Shown one piece after another: positions 1-5,212 of a DNA stretch of 10,305 bases. The stretch spans positions 1 to 10,305 of the forward strand of contig CAMHJE010000082.1 of assembly GCA_946185305.1 (NCBI GenBank). Reading direction: 5' to 3'. A program made the translations under genes and the position numbers. Below the pieces are notes generated by a model. That model ran no database searches, was not told the DNA's origin, and saw only the letters and a program-made list of their open reading frames with translations. Numbering within the stretch: the first letter of the stretch is position 1; every line of letters starts with the position of its first letter. This DNA comes from UBA3792 sp946185305 (GTDB lineage: Bacteria > Bacillota > Clostridia > Christensenellales > CAG-138).

Positions 1-480
1 GCCGCGTGCAGCGGATCGGCGCTTCGATTGATTGTATATGTGTTGACCTTGACGCTTTCCCTCTCCTCTGTCATGACGATCCTGCGCGAGCTAAAGAGCG
101 AGTATCAGGTATACAGCGAGTCGGATTTAGAGGTTGCGGCGTATATCCGGGAAAACACGGAACCGGATGATTTGTTCCTTGCCAACTCGTATCTATGGAA
201 TCTGGTCACGCCGACAACGGGGCGCAGCATCGTGACGGGAACCTCGACGTTCCTCTACTTTCACGGCATCGACAACACCGAGCGCGAAGCCGATGTACGG
301 AAAATGTATGAAGCGCCTGCGTCAAATGAGCAGCTTTTCCGTCAATACGGCGTCGATTATGTATTGGTATCGAATGCGGAGCGGTATCAATATGATTTGG
401 ATGAAGCGTGGTTCAATGCGAACGGAACCGTCGTCTTTGCTAACGGCGCGGCGCGAATATACCGATTGCATTTCGCATAA
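1..480 (+). CDS. C-terminal part of a multi-pass membrane protein (possibly GT-C/YfhO-like), 5' end outside window
   Basis: The frame is open from base 1, so the gene starts upstream of the window and only about 159 residues are visible. The first 25 or so are hydrophobic (LIVYVLTLTLSLSSVM) and look like a final membrane segment. A soluble domain of about 120 residues follows, containing VAAYIRENTEPDDLFLANS and later QYGVDYVLVSNAER. The pattern of 'residue-rich helix, ENTEPDD, then GVDYVLV' is typical of the extracytoplasmic C-terminal domain of large polytopic glycosyltransferase-like or YfhO-like membrane proteins. I infer that family from pattern only, since the catalytic part is not in the window. 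The gene ends with TAA and a strong terminator lies 88 bp downstream, so it is the last gene of its transcript. Confidence 0.75.
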   Translation, partial: AACSGSALRLIVYVLTLTLSLSSVMTILRELKSEYQVYSESDLEVAAYIRENTEPDDLFLANSYLWNLVTPTTGRSIVTGTSTFLYFHGIDNTEREADVRKMYEAPASNEQLFRQYGVDYVLVSNAERYQYDLDEAWFNANGTVVFANGAARIYRLHFA

Positions 481-567
481 GTAAACCGCAAAAAGGAGGC
501 AGCCTCGGGGCGTACTCCGTAAAGAAGTTGCTTTGAGGTTTCAATCACCGTCTCAAAAGGATATGAG

Positions 568-608
568 ACAGGCGTGACCACAACGGTCACGCCTGTTTTG
601 TCTTTTGG
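568..608 (+). terminator. Rho-independent terminator of the membrane-protein transcript
   Basis: A perfect 12-bp stem (acaggcgtgacc / ggtcacgcctgt, 568-579 and 585-596) has a 5-nt loop and is followed by tttgtctttt on the + strand. It lies 88 bp after the stop codon of the partial membrane-protein gene. The 87 bp between them show no gene. Confidence 0.88.
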
Positions 609-650
609 ATTTTGTGGGGCAAAATCCGATGCTCGTTATGAATGTGGGCA

Positions 651-720
651 AGGATGCATCCCCACCTCATCCGACCTCGCTTCGCTCAGCCACCTTCCTC
701 TCAAGGGGACGGCTTTTTCT
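651..720. repeat. Probable dispersed intergenic repeat (REP-like) of gut Firmicutes
   Basis: The stretch contains cctcatccgacctcgcttcg, then a degenerate hairpin (ccttcctctc / aaggggacgg, 693-712) and a T-run. Read on the - strand this is a 'GGGGA(A)GG-TGG-C-GAGCGAAGCGAGGTCGGATGAGGTG' type unit, which I remember as a common non-coding repeat between genes in gut Clostridia. That is recognition from memory, not a database match. The hairpin has lost several pairs, so this is a decayed copy. The whole stretch 609-771 holds no convincing gene. Confidence 0.45.
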
Positions 721-771
721 GCCCTCGCGGCATCTCCGCAAACCGGAATTTGTCAGCCTGCTTCCCGGGCT

Positions 772-1635
772 TCAGATCATTTTGTAGAGTTCGTAGCAGT
801 TGTGTCCCCTGGGAACGTCTTTGAGCTCGCCTCTGAGCAAATAGCCGTTCTTCTTGAAGAACGCAACATTCCAGTCGCCCGCATTCGTCATGACCATTGA
901 AGCGCCGTTTTCCTTTGCGAATTTCTCTGCTTCCTTCAAGAGATACGTGCCAAGACCGTGAAACCGGAGCGGCTCTTCTACAAACAGCGCTTCAACAAAG
1001 CTGGTCTCACCTTTGTCCACGTCCGCGATCACGCCAGCCGCAAATCTGCCGTCTTTGTCAGCAAATTTCTTGTAAAACCCAACGTTTTCACATTCCTGTT
1101 CGTAAACTTCGCTGTATGCGGCAAGGCCTTTCAGTATCACTTCCGCATCGTCATCATTGCCGAGCGAAACCGTGAAGCGTGAACCGCTGTTGTCAGTCGG
1201 CATATATTCCGGTGCATCCTTATCAAGGTATTTGACCAGTGAATAGCTGATATAACCATTCGGTTTCTTGAGCGTGGTAAAGACCGTGTAGCCGTGTTTT
1301 TCATAGAACGGTCTTGCCATATAACTGGCGGTGCCGAGCGTCACGACCCGGCAGCCCTTCTCTCTTGCGATACGCTCGACCTCGTGAAGGATCATAGAAC
1401 CGATTCCGTGATGGCGATAGCGTTCATCCACCCAAAGGTCGTCAAGCAGCACTCTCAACCAGTGGTATTCGTAAGCTGTGGCAACACATCCGCCAATGAT
1501 CTCGCCGGTTTCGTTCTCGATTTTGAGCACGAATTCTTCTTCGTCCGCATCCACTTCACACGGCACGATCTCATTTATCTTTTCGCCAATATAATCGGCT
1601 TCTTCCTTTGTCAAGTCCTCGATCCTGTATTCCAT
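772..1635 (-). CDS. Tandem-domain GNAT acetyltransferase (two GNAT domains)
   Basis: The protein has 287 residues with two GNAT folds in a row. The first spans about 1-137, with the acetyl-CoA pyrophosphate loop in RYRHHGIGS (72-80) and the typical FYEKHGY (110-116). The second spans about 152-287, with RFHGLGT (224-230) and FFKKNGY (259-265). Both domains keep the R-x-x-G-x-G/A signature, so both may bind acetyl-CoA. The substrate cannot be read from sequence. Transfer to an amine of a small molecule or protein is the family's usual role. The ATG at 1635 is chosen because GGAGGT lies 6 bases upstream and a consensus promoter lies at 1671-1699. The gene is monocistronic in appearance, and its end runs into the repeat region at 609-771 with no clear terminator except the repeat hairpin. 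Confidence 0.9.
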   Translation of the reverse strand: MEYRIEDLTKEEADYIGEKINEIVPCEVDADEEEFVLKIENETGEIIGGCVATAYEYHWLRVLLDDLWVDERYRHHGIGSMILHEVERIAREKGCRVVTLGTASYMARPFYEKHGYTVFTTLKKPNGYISYSLVKYLDKDAPEYMPTDNSGSRFTVSLGNDDDAEVILKGLAAYSEVYEQECENVGFYKKFADKDGRFAAGVIADVDKGETSFVEALFVEEPLRFHGLGTYLLKEAEKFAKENGASMVMTNAGDWNVAFFKKNGYLLRGELKDVPRGHNCYELYKMI

Positions 1636-1649
1636 TTGCTTACCTCCGC

Positions 1650-1663
1650 AAATCCCGATTTGT
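1650..1663 (-). promoter_or_regulatory. Palindromic motif in the 5' leader of the tandem GNAT gene
   Basis: On the + strand the bases are aaatcccgatttgt. Including the preceding c this gives caaatc-cc-gatttg, an inverted repeat with 6-bp arms. It sits 14 nt upstream of the start codon and around the expected transcription start. A 13/14 identical copy sits at the same distance from the third GNAT gene (4554-4567). An operator role is only a possibility. Confidence 0.3.
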
Positions 1664-1670
1664 TTTGGTC

Positions 1671-1699
1671 ATTATACTATTGTTGACCGACGTAGTCAA
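1671..1699 (-). promoter_or_regulatory. Sigma-A promoter of the tandem GNAT gene
   Basis: On the - strand the -35 is TTGACT (1694-1699), the spacer is exactly 17 bp, and the -10 is TATAAT (1671-1676). Transcription would start near 1664, giving a leader of about 30 nt that contains the GGAGGT site. Confidence 0.8.
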
Positions 1700-1718
1700 T
1701 TACCTTGCACTTGAGGCA

Positions 1719-1751
1719 GAAGGAGGCGCTTCCTTACGAAGTGCCTCCTTC
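1719..1751. terminator. 14-bp hairpin between two GNAT genes, probable terminator
   Basis: The arms gaaggaggcgcttc and gaagtgcctccttc pair over 14 bp with one G-U, loop cttac. It lies 16 bp past the stop of the leftward GNAT gene at 1767-2207 and upstream of the promoter at 1671-1699, so it fits as that gene's terminator. The U-tract is poor on the - strand. The T-rich side (ccttttattttat) lies on the + strand, so it could also stop rightward transcription. Confidence 0.55.
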
Positions 1752-1766
1752 CTGTCTCCTTTTATT

Positions 1767-2207
1767 TTATTCGTTTATCGATTTTTGCCAATAGCGCGGC
1801 GCATACTCTGTAAAGCCATGCTTTGCATAGAACGCATAGGATTCATGCCATATTTCCTTTGGAGCGCCGAGATGGACACGAACCGTTTTGATGCCGCGCT
1901 GTTGCAATTCCTGTTCGACATGCCGCAGCAGAGCCGTGCCGATCCCCTGCCGCTTCATAGAGGGTTTGATAAAGAACCTATGTAAAAAGGCTTCGTCCGG
2001 GGAAATCACATGATAGTCGAGACAGCCGATCACGCGGTCATTGTCGTCCGTCGCAATCCAAAAGGAATCTCCCTTGTTGAGATACGCTTGCGGAATATCC
2101 AATAAATCCTCCCGCAGCGTCGGCACAAGACCGAGCGCATCCTTTGCGGAAAGCACCATAAAGAGCAAATCATCACGGTATCGGGGAGAAAACAGCTGAA
2201 TCGTCAT
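1767..2207 (-). CDS. Single-domain GNAT acetyltransferase
   Basis: A 146-residue protein of normal GNAT length. The acetyl-CoA loop is RQGIGTAL (86-93), preceded by the beta-4 strand FLHRFFIKP (74-82), and the late FYAKHGF (126-132) is the usual GNAT ending. The substrate is unknown. The ATG at 2207 has GAGG about 8 bases upstream. It begins only 24 bp after the U-tract of the tRNA-operon terminator and no separate promoter is obvious in that gap. It may therefore depend on read-through from the tRNA operon or on a promoter inside the tRNA genes (inference). A hairpin follows the stop codon. Confidence 0.88.
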   Translation of the reverse strand: MTIQLFSPRYRDDLLFMVLSAKDALGLVPTLREDLLDIPQAYLNKGDSFWIATDDNDRVIGCLDYHVISPDEAFLHRFFIKPSMKRQGIGTALLRHVEQELQQRGIKTVRVHLGAPKEIWHESYAFYAKHGFTEYAPRYWQKSINE

Positions 2208-2230
2208 TATCTGCGCCTCATATCAAGATC

Positions 2231-2272
2231 AGAATACAAAATTGCGTACCGACTTGTGATCGGTACGCAATC
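2231..2272 (-). terminator. Terminator of the tRNA operon
   Basis: On the - strand a perfect 12-bp stem (attgcgtaccga / tcggtacgcaat, 2242-2253 and 2261-2272, 7-nt loop) is followed by ttttgtattct. It starts 2 bp after the CCA end of tRNA-Leu. Confidence 0.88.
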
Positions 2273-2273
2273 T

Positions 2274-2359
2274 GGTGCGGGAAACAGGACTTGAACCTGC
2301 ATGAAATCGCTTTCACACGGACCTGAACCGTGCGCGTCTGCCAATTCCGCCATTCCCGC
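2274..2359 (-). tRNA. tRNA-Leu (CAG)
   Basis: 86 nt with acceptor GCGGGAA/TTCCCGC, a long variable arm (class II), anticodon loop TTCAGGT with CAG, T-loop TTCAAGT, and an encoded CCA. It reads CUG codons. It is the last gene of the seven-tRNA operon and abuts tRNA-Tyr with no spacer. Confidence 0.95.
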
Positions 2360-2444
<85 letters not shown>

Positions 2445-2478
2445 ACGAAACTATATAAACTTTTCAAAAGCCCTTTGG

Positions 2479-2553
2479 TGGAGCCGGCGATCGGAGTCGA
2501 ACCAACAACCTACTGATTACAAATCAGTTGCTCTGCCATTGAGCTACGCCGGC
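2479..2553 (-). tRNA. tRNA-Thr (TGT)
   Basis: 75 nt with acceptor GCCGGCG/CGCCGGC, anticodon loop TTTGTAA with TGT between ACTGA and TCAGT, T-loop TTCGACT, and discriminator T before CCA. It reads ACA and related Thr codons. A 34-bp AT-rich spacer separates it from tRNA-Tyr. Confidence 0.95.
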
Positions 2554-2560
2554 AGAAAAA

Positions 2561-2637
2561 TGGCGACCCGAAGGGGGCTCGAACCCCTGACCTCCAGCGT
2601 GACAGGCTGGCGTACTAACCAACTGTACTACCGGGCC
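2561..2637 (-). tRNA. tRNA-Asp (GTC)
   Basis: 77 nt with anticodon stem-loop CCAGC-CTGTCAC-GCTGG containing GTC, T-arm AGGGG-TTCGAGC-CCCCT, acceptor GGCCCGG pairing with TCGGGTC (two G-U pairs), discriminator G, and an encoded CCA. It reads GAU/GAC. Confidence 0.94.
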
Positions 2638-2642
2638 GCGAA

Positions 2643-2719
2643 TGGTGGGCCTTCAGGGACTTGAACCCCGGACCAATCGGTTATGAGCCGACCGCTCTGA
2701 CCAACTGAGCTAAAGGCCC
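2643..2719 (-). tRNA. tRNA with CAT anticodon: tRNA-Ile2 (lysidine type) or elongator tRNA-Met
   Basis: 77 nt with acceptor GGGCCTT/AAGGCCC, anticodon loop CTCATAA with CAT, T-loop TTCAAGT, and an encoded ACCA. It is not the initiator, because position 1-72 is a normal G-C pair. The body GGxCCTTTAGCTCAGTTGG and the CTCATAA loop resemble my memory of Firmicutes tRNA-Ile2 more than elongator Met. In that case TilS would convert the wobble C to lysidine so that it reads AUA. The choice needs a covariance model. Confidence 0.85.
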
Positions 2720-2734
2720 AATCCCGAAAGAAAA

Positions 2735-2809
2735 TGGTGATCCCGAGGAGACTCGAACTCCTGTTACCGCCGTGAAAGGGCGGTGTCTTAACCGCTTGAC
2801 CACGGGACC
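2735..2809 (-). tRNA. tRNA-Glu (TTC)
   Basis: 75 nt with acceptor GGTCCCG/CGGGATC, anticodon stem-loop CCGCC-CTTTCAC-GGCGG containing TTC, T-loop TTCGAGT, and an encoded ACCA. It reads GAA/GAG. Confidence 0.95.
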
Positions 2810-2814
2810 ACACT

Positions 2815-2891
2815 TGGTCGGGGTGAGAGGATTCGAACCTCCGGCCCCATGCTCCCAAAGCACGTGCGCTACCGGACTGCGCTACACCCCG
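2815..2891 (-). tRNA. tRNA-Pro (TGG)
   Basis: 77 nt with acceptor CGGGGTG/CACCCCG, anticodon loop TTTGGGA with TGG, T-arm GGAGG-TTCGAAT-CCTCT, and an encoded ACCA. It is the first gene of the operon, about 30 bp after the -10 box. Confidence 0.95.
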
Positions 2892-2921
2892 TTTTCGCAA
2901 CGTTCTTTCAGCGACCTTGTT

Positions 2922-2950
2922 AATATACTACATTCCGGCTGAAAAGTCAA
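2922..2950 (-). promoter_or_regulatory. Promoter of the seven-tRNA operon
   Basis: On the - strand the -35 is TTGACT (2945-2950), the spacer is 17 bp, and the -10 is TATATT (2922-2927). The 25 bp upstream of the -35 are A/T tracts (aaattttgttttttcgcaaa), which fits an UP element as expected for a stable-RNA promoter. Confidence 0.82.
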
Positions 2951-2975
2951 TGGTATTTTTGCGAAAAAACAAAAT

Positions 2976-3278
2976 TTATTTTTTCAGCGCGTCATTCTTC
3001 GCTTGCAGCGGCTGTATCTCAACGTTGATCCAATCCCCGATTTTCTTTCCGATCCGGGCACGAATATCCTTCCGAACGCCAAGAATATAGCAAACGCTGC
3101 CGTCCGGATGCTTCACGCCCATATTCACCACAGAACCGTCATACGGCACGCCGTCAAACCAAGCGTGCACTTTCAGCCGCCCGACGCCATAGACGGCACG
3201 GATATCGACGGGGACGGCCACATACGCACCGCCCTCCCCTGCGTCCTCTATCCTTGCGGTAAAACGGATCGGTTCCAT
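2976..3278 (-). CDS. DUF1905 domain protein
   Basis: A 100-residue protein matching the DUF1905 pattern from memory: FTARIEDAGEGGAYVAVPVDIRA at 5-27, KVHAWFDGVPYDGSVVNMG in the middle, then YILGVRKDIRARIGKKIGD and VEI near the end. The fold is a small beta-barrel with no known enzyme activity, and the function is unknown. The ATG at 3278 is chosen over upstream in-frame codons because AGGAG lies 8 bases before it and the DUF1905 alignment begins there. No hairpin terminator separates its stop from the tRNA promoter 50 bp on, so read-through into the tRNA operon is possible. Confidence 0.85.
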   Translation of the reverse strand: MEPIRFTARIEDAGEGGAYVAVPVDIRAVYGVGRLKVHAWFDGVPYDGSVVNMGVKHPDGSVCYILGVRKDIRARIGKKIGDWINVEIQPLQAKNDALKK

Positions 3279-3350
3279 ATCATTCTCTCCTGTTTTCTCC
3301 AAAGGCCCTGTTCCATAATGGCATTTATGATAACCATATAACATGGCAAT

Positions 3351-3366
3351 AGCATTGTGCAATGCT
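3351..3366. promoter_or_regulatory. 16-bp palindrome upstream of the DUF1905 gene, candidate operator
   Basis: agcattg-tg-caatgct is an inverted repeat with perfect 7-bp arms and a 2-bp centre, about 72 bp upstream of the DUF1905 start. A weak - strand promoter with -35 TTGCCA could lie just downstream. The 2-base centre is too tight for an RNA loop, so a dimeric DNA-binding protein site is more likely than a terminator. Confidence 0.35.
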
Positions 3367-3407
3367 CATAATCGTATTTTGGGGATGTTTCAAGCATGAT
3401 AAATGTA

Positions 3408-3869
3408 TTATGACTCAATCACCTTGTATGCATAAGGAGCCAGCAGTTTGCTGATCTCGACCAGATTCACTTTTTGATATTTATCTGCCCACTTCAAAAG
3501 CTGAAATAAGGACTGCAATGTTTCTTTTTTCCCTTGCTCCAGACAGAGTTTTCGGCGGACAAATCTGCGGACAATGCGATATTTGTATGTATATCGCGGA
3601 ACACTTAACACATATATCTTATCTGCATCGGCAAAGCATTGCTGACACCAGGCATAATAGACTCCCTCTATGATCCAATCCTTATTTCGCAGTATATCGG
3701 CAAGAAGGCCGTCACGCTCCTGTGGCGCCCGCTTTACGCCATAGGAACCGGATTGATAATCCCATTGCAGTTCATCCAAATCATAATGCCGGATTCCGAG
3801 CTCTTTGGAAAGCTTTTCCGCAAGAAAGGTCTTTCCGCTTCCCGGCCCTCCGATAATGTGGATTTTCAT
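3408..3869 (-). CDS. P-loop nucleoside-kinase-like protein (FlaR/topology-modulation-like)
   Basis: A 153-residue protein beginning MKIHIIGGPGSGKT, with the Walker A motif GGPGSGKT at residues 7-14. It continues with HYDLDELQW and later IIEGVYYAW and ADKIYVLSVP, the order seen in the adenylate-kinase-like family often called 'DNA topology modulation protein FlaR' or AAA-type ATPase. The visible motifs indicate ATP binding and probably phosphoryl transfer to a small substrate that is not known. The ATG at 3869 places Walker A at the usual distance from the N-terminus and has GAGGG just upstream. Longer in-frame extensions up to 4046 pass through the promoter and are rejected. The gene has its own promoter. 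Confidence 0.85.
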   Translation of the reverse strand: MKIHIIGGPGSGKTFLAEKLSKELGIRHYDLDELQWDYQSGSYGVKRAPQERDGLLADILRNKDWIIEGVYYAWCQQCFADADKIYVLSVPRYTYKYRIVRRFVRRKLCLEQGKKETLQSLFQLLKWADKYQKVNLVEISKLLAPYAYKVIES

Positions 3870-3902
3870 TGATGCCCTCTTATATCGCAATTTGTCAGTA
3901 TG

Positions 3903-3931
3903 ATTATAACAGGCAGAATACCATATTGGAA
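3903..3931 (-). promoter_or_regulatory. Promoter of the P-loop kinase gene
   Basis: On the - strand a perfect -10 TATAAT (3903-3908) has a 17-bp spacer to a weak -35 TTCCAA (3926-3931). The start would be near 3896, about 27 nt before the ATG. Confidence 0.6.
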
Positions 3932-3989
3932 GAAGAAAAAGGGCTCCGATCGAATCATAATCAAAGTCCTTTTGTGTGAAAGAGCGCGC

Positions 3990-4036
3990 AAAAGTGCACC
4001 AAAGCATAGAAAGAAAGCCAAAAAGTGTACCAGAGC
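3990..4036. repeat. Two 16-bp imperfect direct repeats, 31 bp apart
   Basis: aaaagtgcaccaaagc (3990-4005) and aaaagtgtaccagagc (4021-4036) match at 14 of 16 positions. The spacing is about three helical turns. They lie in the gap between the third GNAT gene and the kinase promoter. Function unknown. Confidence 0.4.
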
Positions 4037-4056
4037 AGAACCCCACAAACCGGTAT

Positions 4057-4539
4057 TTATCGGTTCAATTCCATAAAAACGTGTTCATCTGTATGGTCGT
4101 ATTCTTTGAATCCGCATTTTTGATAAACATGAATTGCCCTGTTATTTTGGTGATTTGTCCTTAGGAATACTCTTTTCAGCCCCAACTGCTGCGTTCCGTA
4201 TTCGATCATTGCAAGAATAGCCTCAGTCCCATAGCCTGCGTTCTGCTTAACTGCCGTAATAGCTATACCGAGTTCTCCACTGGAATTTTTCACATCCATC
4301 AATTCGATGTTTCCGATAAACGCACCGCTCTTTTTTTCGAGCATGGAAAAGACAAGCGCTTTCTCTTCTAACTTCTTCTGAACCCACTTACGTTCTTGTT
4401 CCGCAGTATACGTTTTTTGTTTGCCGCCGATAAATCTGTTGACATTCTCATAATCATTGACCATGTCAAGATAATCATTAACCAAGAGTTCAGAAACCGC
4501 AACAAAACTGATGCGATTTGATTCAAATACCTGATCCAT
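4057..4539 (-). CDS. GNAT acetyltransferase, RimJ/RimL-like subgroup
   Basis: A 160-residue protein. The acetyl-CoA loop is the variant QNAGYGTEA (99-107), followed by NNRAIHVYQKCGF (132-144), as in the Acetyltransf_3 (RimJ/RimL/SpeG-like) group that modifies N-termini, polyamines or antibiotics. The N-terminal part (NRISFVAVSELLVNDYLDMVND) also fits that group. The substrate is not predictable. The ATG at 4539 is preferred to a GTG at 4548, because that GTG is part of the ribosome site GGGGTG 6 bases upstream of the ATG. It starts 27 bp after the stop of the four-helix-bundle gene, so the two are probably cotranscribed. Confidence 0.88.
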   Translation of the reverse strand: MDQVFESNRISFVAVSELLVNDYLDMVNDYENVNRFIGGKQKTYTAEQERKWVQKKLEEKALVFSMLEKKSGAFIGNIELMDVKNSSGELGIAITAVKQNAGYGTEAILAMIEYGTQQLGLKRVFLRTNHQNNRAIHVYQKCGFKEYDHTDEHVFMELNR

Positions 4540-4553
4540 ATTCAGCACCCCAA

Positions 4554-4567
4554 AAATCCGGATTTGT
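4554..4567 (-). promoter_or_regulatory. Palindromic motif upstream of the third GNAT gene
   Basis: aaatccggattt (4554-4565) is a perfect 12-bp palindrome overlapping the stop of the upstream gene. It is 13/14 identical to 1650-1663 and lies at the same 14-nt distance from the ATG. Confidence 0.3.
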
Positions 4568-4920
4568 CACTTTGTTTCCGTGTTTTGCTTTGCTGTGTTG
4601 ATTGAAGAAATAAGCAATCTGCGAATAGAGCCGCAATCGTGAAGCAAAGCAGAAATAGTTTCATCTTTACGTATCTCTGCCCTTTCCAGCAATTCAAGCC
4701 AGTATTCTGTTTCATAGCATTCTTTCAGTGCAATTTGAAATTTTGCAATAAAATCCGGTCTGCTGTGCGCATAGTTTGCTTCCCGAATGTTTGCGCCGAT
4801 TGAGGTACCGGAACGTTCCAACTGATTGACAAGGGAATAATGACCCTTGATACTATCACACAGTCTCAGTACTTTAACAGCAAAATCCATTGAGAGTGCG
4901 GCAAGTTTGCTTTCAGCCAT
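4567..4920 (-). CDS. Four-helix-bundle protein (S23 / TIGR02436 family, bAvd-like)
   Basis: A 117-residue, almost entirely helical protein. Family hallmarks are LERSGTSIGANIREA (34-48), SRPDFIAKFQIALKE (53-67) and ECYETEYWLELL (68-79). Members are known from 23S rRNA intervening sequences. A relative (bAvd) is the accessory protein of diversity-generating retroelements, where it forms a basic pentamer that binds RNA and the reverse transcriptase. No reverse transcriptase is present here, so the role is unknown, though nucleic-acid binding is a fair guess. The ATG at 4920 has GAGGTG six bases upstream. It directly follows the hairpin array at 4970-5143 and precedes a GNAT gene in the same operon. 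Confidence 0.9.
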   Translation of the reverse strand: MAESKLAALSMDFAVKVLRLCDSIKGHYSLVNQLERSGTSIGANIREANYAHSRPDFIAKFQIALKECYETEYWLELLERAEIRKDETISALLHDCGSIRRLLISSINTAKQNTETK

Positions 4921-4938
4921 AGAAGTCACCTCATGAAC

Positions 4939-4967
4939 ATCATATCATATGGAACCTGAAAGAGCAA
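4939..4967 (-). promoter_or_regulatory. Possible promoter of the four-helix-bundle/GNAT operon
   Basis: On the - strand TTGCTC (4962-4967), 17 bp, TATGAT (4939-4944). The -10 is good and the -35 weak. It sits between the hairpin array and the gene. Confidence 0.45.
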
Positions 4968-4969
4968 CA

Positions 4970-5143
4970 GTGAAATCGCGGCCCCGGCCGCGGTGAAATC
5001 AACGGCCAATGCCATTGGTGAAATCCTCGGACTTCGTCCTCGGGTGAAATGAAATCCGTCCTTCACCCCGCGAAGCGGGATTTCACCGCGAAGCGATTTC
5101 ACCCACCGAAGGTAGATTTCACCCGTCCGAAAGGACGGATTTC
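4970..5143. repeat. Array of small hairpins separated by GTGAAATC / GATTTCAC motifs
   Basis: Four copies of gtgaaatc on the left (4970, 4993, 5018, and a stuttered one at 5044-5056) are followed by four inverted copies gatttcac on the right (5079, 5095, 5115, and a shortened 5138-5143). Between neighbouring copies lies a mini-hairpin with a different stem each time but a recurring loop. Examples are gcggcc/ggccgc (4978-4991), ccaat-gcc-attgg (5006-5018), ggac-ttc-gtcc (5029-5039), cccgc-gaa-gcggg (5067-5079), cgc-gaa-gcg (5087-5095), acc-gaa-ggt (5105-5113) and ccgtcc-gaaa-ggacgg (5123-5138). The left and right separators can also pair with each other, and gaaatccgtcctt (5051-5063) pairs with aaggacggatttc (5131-5143). 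Stems that vary while pairing is kept suggest selection on structure. It is not coding. Confidence 0.8.
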
Positions 5144-5147
5144 GTTG

Positions 5148-5187
5148 AAAAAAGCGCTTTTGTCTGGTAGACAAAAAGCGCTTTTTT
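5148..5187 (-). terminator. Strong near-symmetric hairpin terminator
   Basis: An approximately 18-bp stem (aaaaaagcgcttttgtct, loop ggt, agacaaaaagcgctttttt) with one bulged base carries an A-run on one side and a T-run on the other, so it can act in both directions. On the - strand it directly follows the tRNA-like CCA end at 5190, as a terminator would follow a tRNA gene. Confidence 0.82.
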
Positions 5188-5189
5188 CA

Positions 5190-5212
5190 TGGTGCGATTG
5201 GCGGGATTTGAA
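5190..5212 (-). other. tRNA 3'-end fragment, probable attachment site (attL) of an integrated element
   Basis: Read on the - strand the fragment has T-loop TTCAAAT, T-stem half CCCGC, acceptor half CAATCGC, discriminator A and CCA, exactly the last part of a tRNA gene. It is followed 2 bp later by a terminator. The bases to the right (gggtgtccgagcg) do not complete a T-stem or the rest of a tRNA, so the gene is split here. This is the classic mark of tyrosine-integrase insertion into a tRNA 3' end. The tRNA would begin GCGATTG, and its identity cannot be told. Alternative: a decayed tRNA or part of a repeat together with the neighbouring hairpins. Confidence 0.6.

Noticed and set aside
574..900. 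Rightward frames within 574-900
   Set aside because: They cover a terminator, an intergenic repeat and the antisense of a GNAT gene, with no ribosome site.
3870..4046. 59-residue N-terminal extension of the P-loop protein
   Set aside because: It passes through a TATAAT promoter and two repeats, and Walker A would sit abnormally far in. The ATG at 3869 has a ribosome site.
4567..4920. Diversity-generating retroelement
   Set aside because: The accessory-like four-helix-bundle gene is present but no reverse transcriptase and no template/variable repeat pair is visible within the window.
4970..5143. CRISPR array
   Set aside because: Separators are only 8 bp, occur in both orientations, and the intervals are self-complementary hairpins of 8-25 bp. 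No cas genes.
4926..5174. Leftward 82-codon frame across the hairpin array
   Set aside because: Its residues are translations of the gatttcac repeats and mini-hairpins. I remember similar false proteins from other genomes. There is no domain, and it would span a promoter.
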